A stretch of 5,923 nucleotides of DNA from positions 1 through 5,923 of the forward strand of contig JAGVHM010000061.1 in the NCBI GenBank assembly GCA_020056545.1. Reading direction: 5' to 3'. The stretch's first letter is position 1. Each line of letters begins with the position of its first letter. The stretch comes from a bacterium (GTDB taxonomy: Bacteria; Desulfobacterota; Deferrimicrobia; Deferrimicrobiales; Deferrimicrobiaceae). Shown one piece after another: positions 1 to 5,923 of this stretch. The notes below the pieces were generated by a model. It was not told the DNA's origin. It saw only the letters and a program-made list of their open reading frames with translations, and searched no databases. A program made the position numbers and the translations under genes.

Positions 1-338
1 ATGTGGCCAGGGAAGAATTCCTGGGCTACGCGATCCTGGTGGGAAAGAACAACGTGGGGAACGACCGGATAGTGAAGGAGCTCTCGGCGCCCGGCGACCT
101 GTGGCTGCACGCGCAGGGGATCCCGGGGAGCCACGTCCTCGTCAAGGTCAAGCCGGGGAAGGAGACGCCCGCGGAGGTAGTCGAGGAAGCGGCCCGCCTT
201 GCCGTTTTACACAGCAAGGCGAAGGGGTCGTCGAACGTGCCTGTGTTCCTGGCGGAGGCGCGGCACGTTTCAAAGTTCAAGGGGGCGAAGCCAGGCCTGG
301 TCCGCATCGCGAGCTACAAGACGATCAACGTGCGATGA
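1..338 (+). CDS. NFACT family protein (RqcH/FbpA-like), C-terminal NFACT-R domain, 5' end outside window
   Basis: The reading frame is open from the left edge and ends at TGA 336-338. The visible ~112 residues match the NFACT-R (DUF814) domain that closes RqcH/Rqc2/NEMF-type proteins. They show a GYAILVGKNNVGND segment, the hallmark DLWLHAQGIPGSHV, a helix with EAA and a small-residue HSKAKGSS stretch, then KFKGAKPGLV and a terminal YKTINV strand. Full-length relatives have about 500-600 residues; they bind obstructed 50S subunits and recruit tRNA-Ala to add alanine tails to stalled chains, in the cytosol. The first GTG at position 3 is in frame but is probably an internal valine of a longer gene. 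Stand-alone NFACT-R proteins exist, so a short gene cannot be fully excluded. The gene converges on the repressor gene with a 40-bp gap. The domain call is secure; the full architecture is inferred. Confidence 0.9.
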   Translation, partial: VAREEFLGYAILVGKNNVGNDRIVKELSAPGDLWLHAQGIPGSHVLVKVKPGKETPAEVVEEAARLAVLHSKAKGSSNVPVFLAEARHVSKFKGAKPGLVRIASYKTINVR

Positions 339-378
339 AAGTTCCCGGGGCTTTTCATGCGGCCCCACGTGTCGGAAA

Positions 379-1080
379 TCACGCCAAGCTCTGCCACACC
401 CCTACGACGCGCCCTACGATGACGTCTCCTCCGGTGACGGACTCGATATCGTAAGCGGGATTCTCCGACACCAGCAGGATCGCTTTGTCCTGGATCTGAA
501 TGTGCTTGACCACGGTGCCGTCGTCTTTCCTCACGGCCCAGATGGAATCCTTCGGAACCTTTTTCCCCTCCGGCCTCGCCCTGGTGTCGATGCAGACGAT
601 GGCCCCGTCCCGGAGGACGGGTGACATGCTGTCGCCTTTGACGAAAGTGCAGATGTAGTCCCGGACGCTCCTGCGCTTAAGGGCCCTGCGGTGGATAAAA
701 ACGATGTCGATGACCTGCTCGCTCGTGACGGTTTCCGGATTCCCCGCGGCCACCCTCGGCTCGACGATCGGCACGGGGAGATAGTCGGACTCCCTTTTTC
801 GGGGAAGGTGGGGGTCCTCGAACTTATTGGAATAGGTGATCCGCACCGGAACCGGGCCCGGTTTGCCCCACGGTACGATGCCCAAGGCTTTACAAATCGT
901 TTCGATATGGTCTTCGTTGAATCTCGCTTTCCCCTTCAGGAGCCTGTCGAGATACGAAAAATCGATCTTCGTCATGCGAGCCAGGTCCGCGCGCTTCAGC
1001 CTCCTGGCTTTCATCGACTCGGCGATCGTCTCCCGGAATCGCTTGAACATGCCGTGAATGTTAGGCGTTTTGCCCGCCAT
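379..1080 (-). CDS. XRE-family repressor with C-terminal S24 (LexA/CI-type) autoprotease domain
   Basis: From ATG 1080 the product has 233 residues, similar in size to lambda CI. Residues ~11-68 form a Cro/CI-type helix-turn-helix (core around KRADLARMTKIDFSYLDRLLKG). A linker follows, then an S24 peptidase domain from ~100 to the end. All hallmarks of self-cleavage are present: an Ala112-Gly113 scissile pair in PRVAAGNP, Ser151 in KGDSMSP, and Lys192 in TVVKHI. The family binds operators as dimers and cleaves itself when stimulated, classically by RecA filaments. The start is uncertain: TTG 1095 extends the frame by five codons, ATG 1050 would also keep the whole HTH, and none has a strong Shine-Dalgarno. 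The gene is divergent from a small Cys-rich ORF across a palindromic promoter and probably regulates it and itself. Its position between core genes suggests prophage or mobile-element ancestry. The family is certain; target and inducer are inferred. Confidence 0.93.
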   Translation of the reverse strand: MAGKTPNIHGMFKRFRETIAESMKARRLKRADLARMTKIDFSYLDRLLKGKARFNEDHIETICKALGIVPWGKPGPVPVRITYSNKFEDPHLPRKRESDYLPVPIVEPRVAAGNPETVTSEQVIDIVFIHRRALKRRSVRDYICTFVKGDSMSPVLRDGAIVCIDTRARPEGKKVPKDSIWAVRKDDGTVVKHIQIQDKAILLVSENPAYDIESVTGGDVIVGRVVGVWQSLA

Positions 1081-1112
1081 CCCGCAATCGGACAATCCGG
1101 CCTGTTATCCCA

Positions 1113-1141
1113 TTGACATATAGGACTTATCGTCCTATAAG
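1113..1141 (+). promoter_or_regulatory. Near-consensus sigma-70 promoter directed at the small Cys-rich ORF
   Basis: TTGACA (1113-1118) is a perfect -35 hexamer, followed by exactly 17 bp and TATAAG (1136-1141), one mismatch from the -10 consensus. Transcription would start near 1147-1149 and run rightward, leaving a leader of about 115 nt before ATG 1264. The whole spacer and most of the -10 are covered by a perfect inverted repeat, so a bound dimer should block RNA polymerase. A strong promoter with a built-in operator is typical of genes held silent by a CI/LexA-type repressor. Confidence 0.75.
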
Positions 1142-1145
1142 GAAA
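1117..1145 (-). promoter_or_regulatory. Possible weak promoter for the repressor gene
   Basis: On the - strand TTTCCT (1145-1140) and TATATG (1122-1117) are separated by exactly 17 bp. The -10 is acceptable but the -35 is poor. A start near 1110 would give a leader of about 15-30 nt before TTG 1095 or ATG 1080. The spacer is the same palindrome used by the opposite promoter, so one bound dimer could control both directions. This is a suggestion based on spacing only. Confidence 0.3.
1119..1139. promoter_or_regulatory. Palindromic operator TATAGGAC-N5-GTCCTATA, likely site of the S24 repressor
   Basis: This is a perfect inverted repeat with two 8-bp arms around a 5-bp centre, 21 bp in all. 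It lies 39 bp upstream of the repressor ATG at 1080 and inside the spacer/-10 of the divergent promoter. The size and dyad symmetry fit one dimer of a CI/LexA-type protein. I saw no second copy of the full site in the window. The arms do not match the LexA boxes I know from E. coli (CTGT-N8-ACAG), Bacillus (GAAC-N4-GTTC) or Geobacter (GGTT...ACC). The palindrome is seen directly; assigning it to the neighbouring repressor rests on position. Confidence 0.72.
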
Positions 1146-1263
1146 TGGAGGCATCGCCGAAAAAGTACCCTTTGCGCCGTGGATATCGTCGTTCAGTCCA
1201 TTGGGATTCGAATACTTCCGAGACGGATTCATTTCATAGAGACCGCACGCGGGATGGCAGCAG

Positions 1264-1491
1264 ATGAACCGACGAAGCATGCCGTTTTCAGCACCAGCGA
1301 TTTCCCCTTGCAAATGCTGCGGCAGGATCGTCGACATCAACGCCGTGGAGCCCATCTGCATCATGGAGAGAGCAGACGGGAAGCCGCCCATTATCATTTA
1401 CCATTGCTTGTGCCACAACACGCGGGTGATTCCGTGGGAGACAGGTACACGGGGAGATAAAGAAGTGGACCAGGATAGCGAATCAGGATAG
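1264..1491 (+). CDS. Small Cys-rich, probably metal-binding protein of unknown function
   Basis: 75 codons from ATG 1264 to TAG 1489-1491. An in-frame stop at 1237-1239, with no other start codon after it, fixes the first possible start at 1264. I do not recognise a named family. Cysteines come in two clusters, PCKCCG (C16, C18, C19) and YHCLCHNTR (H47, C48, C50, H51), with a lone C32 between. This suits a small zinc-ribbon-like fold, though the spacing is not the usual CxxC/CxxC. The cluster region (~14-58) ends in VIPWE; the tail beyond is polar and acidic and looks disordered. A gggatgg stretch upstream is only a modest ribosome site. The gene faces away from the S24 repressor and lies downstream of a strong promoter with an operator in its spacer, so it is probably repressed by it. 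Ogr/Delta-like phage activators are similar in size, but their cysteine pattern differs. Confidence 0.6.
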   Translation: MNRRSMPFSAPAISPCKCCGRIVDINAVEPICIMERADGKPPIIIYHCLCHNTRVIPWETGTRGDKEVDQDSESG

Positions 1492-1519
1492 AGAATGCTG
1501 AAGCACCGCTCGGACGGCC

Positions 1520-3136
1520 TTACCCGTTCGACCGGTTGGTGATCGGCATCCGGCGGTCCTTGCCCAGCGACCGCGGCGTGATCTTTACGCCCGGGGGCGC
1601 CTGGCGGCGCTTGTATTCGCTTTTGTCCACGAGCGAGACGACCTTCCGGACGACATCCTCTGAAAACCCTTTCGCCACGATCTCCGGTACGCTTCGGTCC
1701 TTCTCGACATACATCCGCAGGATCGGATCCAGGACCTCGTACTCGGGCAACGAGTCGGAGTCCTTCTGGTCCGGCTTGAGCTCGGCCGACGGCGGCTTCT
1801 TCAGCACCCGCTCCGGGATGACCGAACTCCCCCGCATCCGGTTGTAATAAAGCGAAACGCGGTAGACCATCGTCTTGTAGAGGTCTTTTATTGCGGCGAA
1901 CCCGCCCGCCATGTCGCCGTAAAGGGTGGCGTACCCCACGCTCATCTCGCTCTTGTTCCCGGTAGTGAGCACGAGGGAGCCGAACTTGTTGGACAGCGCC
2001 ATCAGCAGTGTCCCGCGGATGCGCGCCTGGATGTTTTCTTCAGCGGCGTCGGGGGCAAGGCCCCGGAACTCCCCGGCCAGCGTTTCGCCGAAGGATGAAA
2101 ATACGTCGCTTATGGAGAGGTCGATGCACCGGATGCCCAGGTTCTTCGCAAGCGCGTGTGCGTCTTCCACGCTCTCCGAAGAGGTATATGGCGACGACAT
2201 CGTCACTCCGGTCACGCGGGACGGCGAAAGCGCTTCCACCGCGATAGCCGCCACAATCGAGGAGTCGATCCCCCCGGAGAGGCCGATAATGGCGCCGGGG
2301 AACCGGTTCTTCTCCACGTAGTCGCGCGTCCCCGCGACCAGCGCGCGGAAAATCTCCTCCTCCTCCCCGGGAACGTGGGCGATCGGGCCTCCCTCCCCCG
2401 GTCCGTCCACGTCGCAGACCAGCAGCTCTTCGTTGAACATTCCGGCCCGCGCCAGGAGCTCTCCCTTCCCGGAGACGACAATGCTCCCGCCGTCGAAGAC
2501 GAGCTCGTCCTGCCCCCCCACCAGGTTGCAGTAGGCGACCGGTTTCCCCGTGCGCCTGGCGTGCCCGGCGATCAGCTCCCTGCGCGTCTCCCACTTCCCC
2601 GCATGGTACGGGGAGGAGGAAATGTTCAGGATGATGCGAGCGCCCGCCTTCGCCTCCCGCGGGAGCGGCCCGCCGCGGACCCATATGTCCTCGCAGATCG
2701 TGACGCCGATGGGCGAGGACCCGGCGGTGACGAGAAGCGGCTCCTTCCCCCGGCGGAAGTACCGTACCTCGTCGAACACGCCGTAGTTGGGAAGGTGCAT
2801 CTTGCGATAGACGCCCCGGACGCGGCCTCCCGCGGCGATGCCCGCTGCGTTATAGATCCCGCCGTCCTTTCCCCGGTCGACGAATCCGACCACCGCCGTG
2901 ATGCCGGAGATCTTCCGGGCGAGCCCCGCCCAAGCGGACAGGTTTTCATCGACGAAGGAGTCGCGGAGCAGCAGGTCCTCCGGGGGGTAGCCGGTAAGCG
3001 CAAGCTCGGGGAAGACGACCACCCTCGCCCCGGCCCCCTTCGCCCGATCCGAGTACTCCAATATCTTCCGGGCGTTTCCGGCGATGTCCCCGACCGTCGT
3101 GTTGATCTGCGCCAATGCGATCCGAAGCGGCTTCAT
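1520..3136 (-). CDS. nadE: Glutamine-dependent NAD+ synthetase
   Basis: 538 residues, the usual length of two-domain bacterial NadE. It makes NAD+ from deamido-NAD+, ATP and glutamine, the last step of NAD+ synthesis in the cytosol. The N-terminal nitrilase-type glutaminase (~1-260) has the full triad: Glu44 ([15 protein letters not shown]), Lys112 ([14 protein letters not shown]) and Cys148 (GVTICEDIW). The ammonia-using synthetase domain (~265-538) has the PP-loop SGGIDSS (287-293), [18 protein letters not shown] (391-408), [20 protein letters not shown] (447-466) and the closing [23 protein letters not shown] 3136 starts the domain directly ([10 protein letters not shown]) and is preceded by GGGAG with a 10-nt gap. 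It diverges from the MFS gene (87-bp gap) and converges on the small Cys-rich ORF (28-bp gap), so it is probably transcribed alone. No frameshift or missing catalytic residue was found. Confidence 0.97.
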   Translation of the reverse strand: MKPLRIALAQINTTVGDIAGNARKILEYSDRAKGAGARVVVFPELALTGYPPEDLLLRDSFVDENLSAWAGLARKISGITAVVGFVDRGKDGGIYNAAGIAAGGRVRGVYRKMHLPNYGVFDEVRYFRRGKEPLLVTAGSSPIGVTICEDIWVRGGPLPREAKAGARIILNISSSPYHAGKWETRRELIAGHARRTGKPVAYCNLVGGQDELVFDGGSIVVSGKGELLARAGMFNEELLVCDVDGPGEGGPIAHVPGEEEEIFRALVAGTRDYVEKNRFPGAIIGLSGGIDSSIVAAIAVEALSPSRVTGVTMSSPYTSSESVEDAHALAKNLGIRCIDLSISDVFSSFGETLAGEFRGLAPDAAEENIQARIRGTLLMALSNKFGSLVLTTGNKSEMSVGYATLYGDMAGGFAAIKDLYKTMVYRVSLYYNRMRGSSVIPERVLKKPPSAELKPDQKDSDSLPEYEVLDPILRMYVEKDRSVPEIVAKGFSEDVVRKVVSLVDKSEYKRRQAPPGVKITPRSLGKDRRMPITNRSNG

Positions 3137-3187
3137 AGCCCCAATTCTCCCGTAAACCGGCCGGGGGGGGAAGACCTTCGACCCGGC

Positions 3188-3216
3188 TTCGAAAAATTCC
3201 CCTTCCCCGGTATAGT
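3188..3216 (+). promoter_or_regulatory. Putative promoter of the MFS gene, consistent with a leaderless mRNA
   Basis: TTCGAA (3188-3193) and TATAGT (3211-3216) are 17 bp apart. The -10 is a TANNNT element ending 7 bp before ATG 3224, so the expected transcription start falls on or next to the start codon. No Shine-Dalgarno is present between them. The -10 also sits within a short inverted repeat, GGTA-TAG-TACC (3209-3219), whose meaning is unclear. Confidence 0.5.
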
Positions 3217-3223
3217 ACCCTCT

Positions 3224-4390
3224 ATGCCCCGCTCTCTCTACGACAGGGATTATCTCCTGCTCAACGCCTCCAATTTCATGTATTCGCTTTACGCCACGGT
3301 ATTCATATTCCTCCCACCCTTCCTCTACCGTCTGAACGTCCGGGAGGGGGAGATAGGGCTCATCATGGCGACTGGAACGCTGGTGTCGGTGGCCCTCAAG
3401 CCGGTCAACGGTTTATTCGTGGACCGCGGGGGGCGCACCGCCTTCCTCGTTTCGGGGGCGCTGCTCGCCTCCGCATCCACTATCCCCTGGCTGTTCGTGA
3501 CGGAGCGGGGGGCGCACCTGTTCGCCATCAGGATATTTCAAGGGGCGGCGTACTCCTTCTTCGCCACCGCATCGTACGCCTACATCGCCGCGGTCGCTCC
3601 GGCGGACCGGCGCGGGGAGGCGCTCGGCGTGTTCGGCCTGTCGTTCTTCCTCCCGACGGCCGTCGGGGGCTGGCTCGGGGAGTGGATGATCGGGTGGGCG
3701 GGGTTCCACGGGCTTTTCCTGTCCGCGTCGATCATCGCTTTCCTGTCGGGCATTTTCCCGCTGGGCATGAGGGAGCCCGGCGTGGCCTCGCGGCTTTCCC
3801 CTTCCTCGCTCCTGGAATTCCTCTCGCGATCCTATCTCATCCCCAACTCGGCGGGGTTTCTGTTCGGAATGGCGTTCGGCTCCCTGTTCACCTTCCTGCC
3901 GGTCTTCCTGCTGATCCGGAAGATTTCCTCGCTCGGCGTGTTCCTGTTCGTGTACGCGCTCTCCGTCATCGGCACCCGGACCCTTGCGCGGAAACTCGCG
4001 GACCGGATGCCACGGGAAAGGCTGTGCCTCATCTCCCTCCTGCTCCTGGGAGCGGGGATTCTCGCCGTCCCGTTCATTGCGGGGCCCGTGGGGCTCGCGC
4101 TCGTGGCAATGGTATCCGGGACCGGCCACGGTTTCCTCTTCCCGTCGCTCGCGGCACTTATCCTCGACCGCGCGGGGAAGGAGAAAAGCGGGATGGCGAT
4201 GGCGATGTTCACCGGCGCGTTCGACATGGGGCTGGTGATCGGAGCGGCCGCCTTCGGGTTCGTCGCCGAACACATGGGATACGGCGTCATGTTCTTCTCG
4301 GCTGCCGGGATCACAGCCGCGGGCGCCCTGTTCTTTTTCACCCAGGACCCGGCGTTCCGGAAAGCATCGCCTCCCGGACCCGGTCCATGA
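3224..4390 (+). CDS. MFS transporter, 12-helix, substrate unknown
   Basis: 388 residues, a typical length for a 12-helix major facilitator carrier in the inner membrane. Hydrophobic segments cover almost the whole chain: ~18-35, 43-60, 73-91, 99-125, 134-155, 161-180, then after a polar loop 208-231, 237-250, 267-283, 287-312, 325-346 and 353-372. The conserved loop 2/3 motif A is [13 protein letters not shown] (63-75); a degenerate copy, [12 protein letters not shown] (256-267), sits in the second half. The [16 protein letters not shown] region and following helices recall YfcJ/YhhS-type efflux carriers, but substrate cannot be read from sequence. ATG 3224 is chosen because membrane topology starts just after it and a -10 lies 7 bp upstream; the open frame extends further left only as antisense to nadE. 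The last 53 bp overlap the end of plsC on the other strand. Confidence 0.9.
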   Translation: MPRSLYDRDYLLLNASNFMYSLYATVFIFLPPFLYRLNVREGEIGLIMATGTLVSVALKPVNGLFVDRGGRTAFLVSGALLASASTIPWLFVTERGAHLFAIRIFQGAAYSFFATASYAYIAAVAPADRRGEALGVFGLSFFLPTAVGGWLGEWMIGWAGFHGLFLSASIIAFLSGIFPLGMREPGVASRLSPSSLLEFLSRSYLIPNSAGFLFGMAFGSLFTFLPVFLLIRKISSLGVFLFVYALSVIGTRTLARKLADRMPRERLCLISLLLLGAGILAVPFIAGPVGLALVAMVSGTGHGFLFPSLAALILDRAGKEKSGMAMAMFTGAFDMGLVIGAAAFGFVAEHMGYGVMFFSAAGITAAGALFFFTQDPAFRKASPPGPGP

Positions 4391-5060
4391 GCCCCGGGAG
4401 GTCCTGCACGCCCTTTCCCGCCGTCGGTATCGGGGGGAACACCTCGACCAGCACGTTCCCCGGACTGATCCGAAGCGTATCGGCGGCAACGACGTCGCGC
4501 GTCCCCGATACGCGCACCGGGACGATCGGCTTCCCGGCATGCAGCGCCATCCAGAAGCCGCCCTTTTTCAATGCCTGCAGACGCCCGTCGCGGCTGCGCG
4601 TCCCCTCCGGGTAGATCATAACCGAGTTGTTCCCGGAAAGACCCGAGAGGGCCTCTTCCAGCACGTTCCTCGACTTCTCCGGATCGGACCGGTCGACCAT
4701 GATCTGGCCGGTGGCGATAAGCAGCCAGCCAAGGACCGGGATTCTCGAAAGCTCCTTCTTGAACACCCAGTGGAGCGGATAGGGAATCACGGAAGCAAGC
4801 ACCGGCGAGTCGGCGTGGCTCACATGGTTCGACATGAAGACATACGACTCCCTGATGTCCACGTTTTCAAGCCCCCGGCACGCGACCTTGATGCCGAGGA
4901 CGAACAGGGCGATCCGGGAGTAGTTCCTGGACACCCACAGGAAAAGTTTCCCCTTAAGCGTCTTCCTTGGAAGCATCATCCCGACGATGGCCCCCGGCAG
5001 GCCGAAGACGAGTAGAAGCAGCCCCAGGAAGAACCATTTCAGCGCGCTCGAAAACGTCAT
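4338..5060 (-). CDS. plsC: 1-acyl-sn-glycerol-3-phosphate acyltransferase (PlsC/LPLAT family)
   Basis: 240 residues from ATG 5060, the usual PlsC length. The family transfers an acyl chain to the sn-2 position of lysophosphatidic acid, giving phosphatidic acid at the inner membrane. An N-terminal hydrophobic anchor (~10-29) is followed by all four acyltransferase motifs: NHVSHAD (78-84, the catalytic HX4D with His79 and Asp84), KKELSRIPVLGW (101-112), YPEGTRSRDG (150-159) and IVPVRVSG (179-186). The frame is open upstream to 5150, but ATG 5060 is preferred because it forms an ATGA overlap with the nth stop codon and places the anchor at the N-terminus. There is no strong ribosome site, which suits translational coupling to nth. 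The 3' end overlaps the convergent MFS gene by 53 bp. Related LPLAT enzymes with other acceptors cannot be excluded. Confidence 0.92.
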   Translation of the reverse strand: MTFSSALKWFFLGLLLLVFGLPGAIVGMMLPRKTLKGKLFLWVSRNYSRIALFVLGIKVACRGLENVDIRESYVFMSNHVSHADSPVLASVIPYPLHWVFKKELSRIPVLGWLLIATGQIMVDRSDPEKSRNVLEEALSGLSGNNSVMIYPEGTRSRDGRLQALKKGGFWMALHAGKPIVPVRVSGTRDVVAADTLRISPGNVLVEVFPPIPTAGKGVQDLPGLMDRVREAMLSGTPGPG

Positions 5061-5782
5061 CGCGGCCCCGCTATCGGCATGCCCGCTCCCTGTTTTCTCA
5101 CGCGTTGTTTCCCCTCCGGGCAAACCGGCAGCAGCGGGCATTCGGGGCACATGGGGTTCCGTGGACGGCAGATCTCCCGGCCCAACCGGATCAGGTTGAG
5201 GTGGAACGGCATCGACTCGCCGGGGGAAACGTGCGGCTCGAGAAGCAGCGCCGCGCGTGAAAGGTCCGCCGGGGCAGGGACCAGGCCAAGCCTCTTCGTC
5301 ACCCGCAGGATGTGCGTGTCGACGGGGAACGCCTCCTTGCCGAAGGAAAAGAGAAGCACCACGTTCGCCGTCTTCACCCCGACGCCGGTGAAGGAAGTAA
5401 GATATTCCCGCGCCTCCGCAAGCGGCATCTCCGAGAGAAAGTCCAGCGTGTACCCGCCCTTTTCCCGCCGGATGCGGGAGAGCGCCGAAATGATCGCCTT
5501 CGCCTTGGCGCGGGCCAGACCTCCCACGCGGATCGCCTCCTCCACGTCTTCCGGCGGTGCCGCCGCCAGGAGCGGTAACGTAGGAAACCGCTTTGCAAGG
5601 CTCGCGTAGGCACGGTCGCGGTTGGCGTCGGTCGTGTTCTGGGAGAGGATCGTGAGGATGAGATTTCGAATCGGTTCGGTCAGGTGCGGCGACCGGTGCG
5701 GGCTGCCGAACCGGCGGGAGAGCCTTCGGGACACGTCGCGCATCCGCGCCGCGAGAGTATTTCGCGGCCCTGTCGCGGTCAC
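5057..5782 (-). CDS. nth: Endonuclease III-like DNA glycosylase/AP lyase (HhH-GPD, 4Fe-4S)
   Basis: 241 residues. The family removes oxidised pyrimidines and cuts the abasic strand in base-excision repair. The helix-hairpin-helix is FTGVGVKTANVV (131-142) with catalytic Lys137 (equivalent to E. coli Nth K120). PVDTHILRV supplies Asp155 (equivalent to D138). The C-terminal iron-sulphur cluster loop has the exact C-X6-C-X2-C-X5-C spacing: Cys205, 212, 215 and 221. The helix after the N-terminus reads LTILSQNTTDANRD, where E. coli Nth has LLSAQATD, so the nucleotide-flipping wedge differs. It is still an Nth rather than a MutY because the lysine is present. GTG 5782 starts within the upstream stop (GTGA overlap), with GGGAG about 10 nt before it; ATG at residue 14 is an alternative. 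It is cotranscribed with plsC downstream. Confidence 0.93.
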   Translation of the reverse strand: MTATGPRNTLAARMRDVSRRLSRRFGSPHRSPHLTEPIRNLILTILSQNTTDANRDRAYASLAKRFPTLPLLAAAPPEDVEEAIRVGGLARAKAKAIISALSRIRREKGGYTLDFLSEMPLAEAREYLTSFTGVGVKTANVVLLFSFGKEAFPVDTHILRVTKRLGLVPAPADLSRAALLLEPHVSPGESMPFHLNLIRLGREICRPRNPMCPECPLLPVCPEGKQRVRKQGAGMPIAGPR

Positions 5783-5923
5783 CTCTTGCTATCTCCCTCG
5801 ATCGCCATCCCCATGCGCAACCCCGACGCGTTCAAACGAATCGCGGGCTTGAGCGCCCAGTACTCGATGAGCCCCTTCTCCCACAGCCCCCGCACGGCCT
5901 CTTCCAATTCGTGCCGCAGTATC
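5779..5923 (-). CDS. C-terminal end of an unidentified protein, winged-helix-like
   Basis: The - strand frame is open from the right edge to TGA 5781-5779, giving 47 residues. I do not recognise the protein. The visible part is a charged amphipathic helix (HELEEAVRGLWEKGLIEYW) leading into a strand-turn-strand (LKPAIRLNASGLRMGM) and a short polar tail (EGDSKR). The pattern of a helix ending in EKGLIEY followed by a beta wing with RLNASG is typical of the end of winged-helix domains, so a DNA-binding regulator is possible. Its stop overlaps the GTG of nth by 4 bp, so it belongs to the same operon. The coding call rests on the exact overlap and the biased, sensible codon use. Confidence 0.65.
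   Translation of the reverse strand, partial: ILRHELEEAVRGLWEKGLIEYWALKPAIRLNASGLRMGMAIEGDSKR

Noticed and set aside
347..366. GGGGC/GCCCC hairpin between the NFACT gene and the repressor gene
   Set aside because: The stem is only 5 bp with a 10-nt loop and no T tract on either side, so it does not qualify as an intrinsic terminator.
1089..1099. Short inverted repeat CGGA-CAA-TCCG at the repressor start
   Set aside because: Arms of 4 bp in GC-rich DNA occur often by chance, and it does not resemble the 21-bp operator.
1011..1397. 128-residue - strand ORF running across the promoter/operator region
   Set aside because: It would cross the palindrome and both promoters and is antisense to the Cys-rich ORF, with no recognisable domain.
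1497..1506. TGCT-GA-AGCA palindrome after the Cys-rich ORF
   Set aside because: The stem is too short, the loop of 2 nt is too tight, and no T run follows, so it is not a terminator.
2040..2684. 214-residue - strand ORF in another frame of nadE
   Set aside because: It lies wholly inside the well-supported nadE frame on the same strand and is Arg/Gly-rich without any domain.
2156..3223. Long + strand open frame joined in frame to the N-terminus of the MFS gene
   Set aside because: It is antisense to nadE, is hydrophilic and Pro/Arg/Asp-rich with no domain, and stops looking like shadow sequence exactly at ATG 3224, where a promoter-like element lies.
3413..4540. 375-residue - strand ORF opposite the MFS gene
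   Set aside because: Its composition (Arg, Glu, Pro, Gly rich, low complexity) is the usual mirror of a GC-rich membrane-protein gene; no motif is recognisable.
3682..4614. 310-residue + strand ORF spanning the MFS and plsC 3' ends
   Set aside because: It is out of frame with the MFS gene and antisense to plsC; both real genes show full family motifs.

Overview
This is a GC-rich, gene-dense bacterial chromosomal segment made mostly of housekeeping genes. The gene set (NFACT/RqcH family, glutamine-dependent NadE, an MFS carrier, Nth, PlsC) and the high GC content would suit a Desulfobacterota-like or other environmental Gram-negative bacterium. That placement is inference only, because no phylogenetic marker is present.

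Layout from left to right: (1) the 3' end of an NFACT-family (RqcH/FbpA-like) gene on the + strand. (2) A gene on the - strand for a CI/LexA-type repressor with an HTH domain and an S24 autoprotease domain. (3) A short control region in which a near-consensus sigma-70 promoter carries a perfect 8+5+8 inverted repeat in its spacer. This promoter points away from the repressor towards (4) a small cysteine-rich ORF on the + strand. (5) nadE on the - strand, convergent with the small ORF. (6) A divergent MFS transporter gene on the + strand that looks leaderless. (7) A tightly coupled - strand operon, read from the right edge: the end of an unidentified winged-helix-like protein, then nth, then plsC, with 4-bp start/stop overlaps at both junctions. 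plsC runs tail-to-tail into the MFS gene with a 53-bp overlap.

The core genes have well-known roles: ribosome rescue, NAD+ synthesis, transport, base-excision repair and phospholipid acylation. The unusual part is the roughly 1.1-kb cassette between the NFACT gene and nadE. It holds an autocleavable repressor, a palindrome likely to be its operator, and a divergent small Cys-rich protein of unknown function. It resembles a minimal phage-type or SOS-type switch cut down to two genes. No tRNA, rRNA, CRISPR array, insertion sequence or convincing intrinsic terminator was seen.
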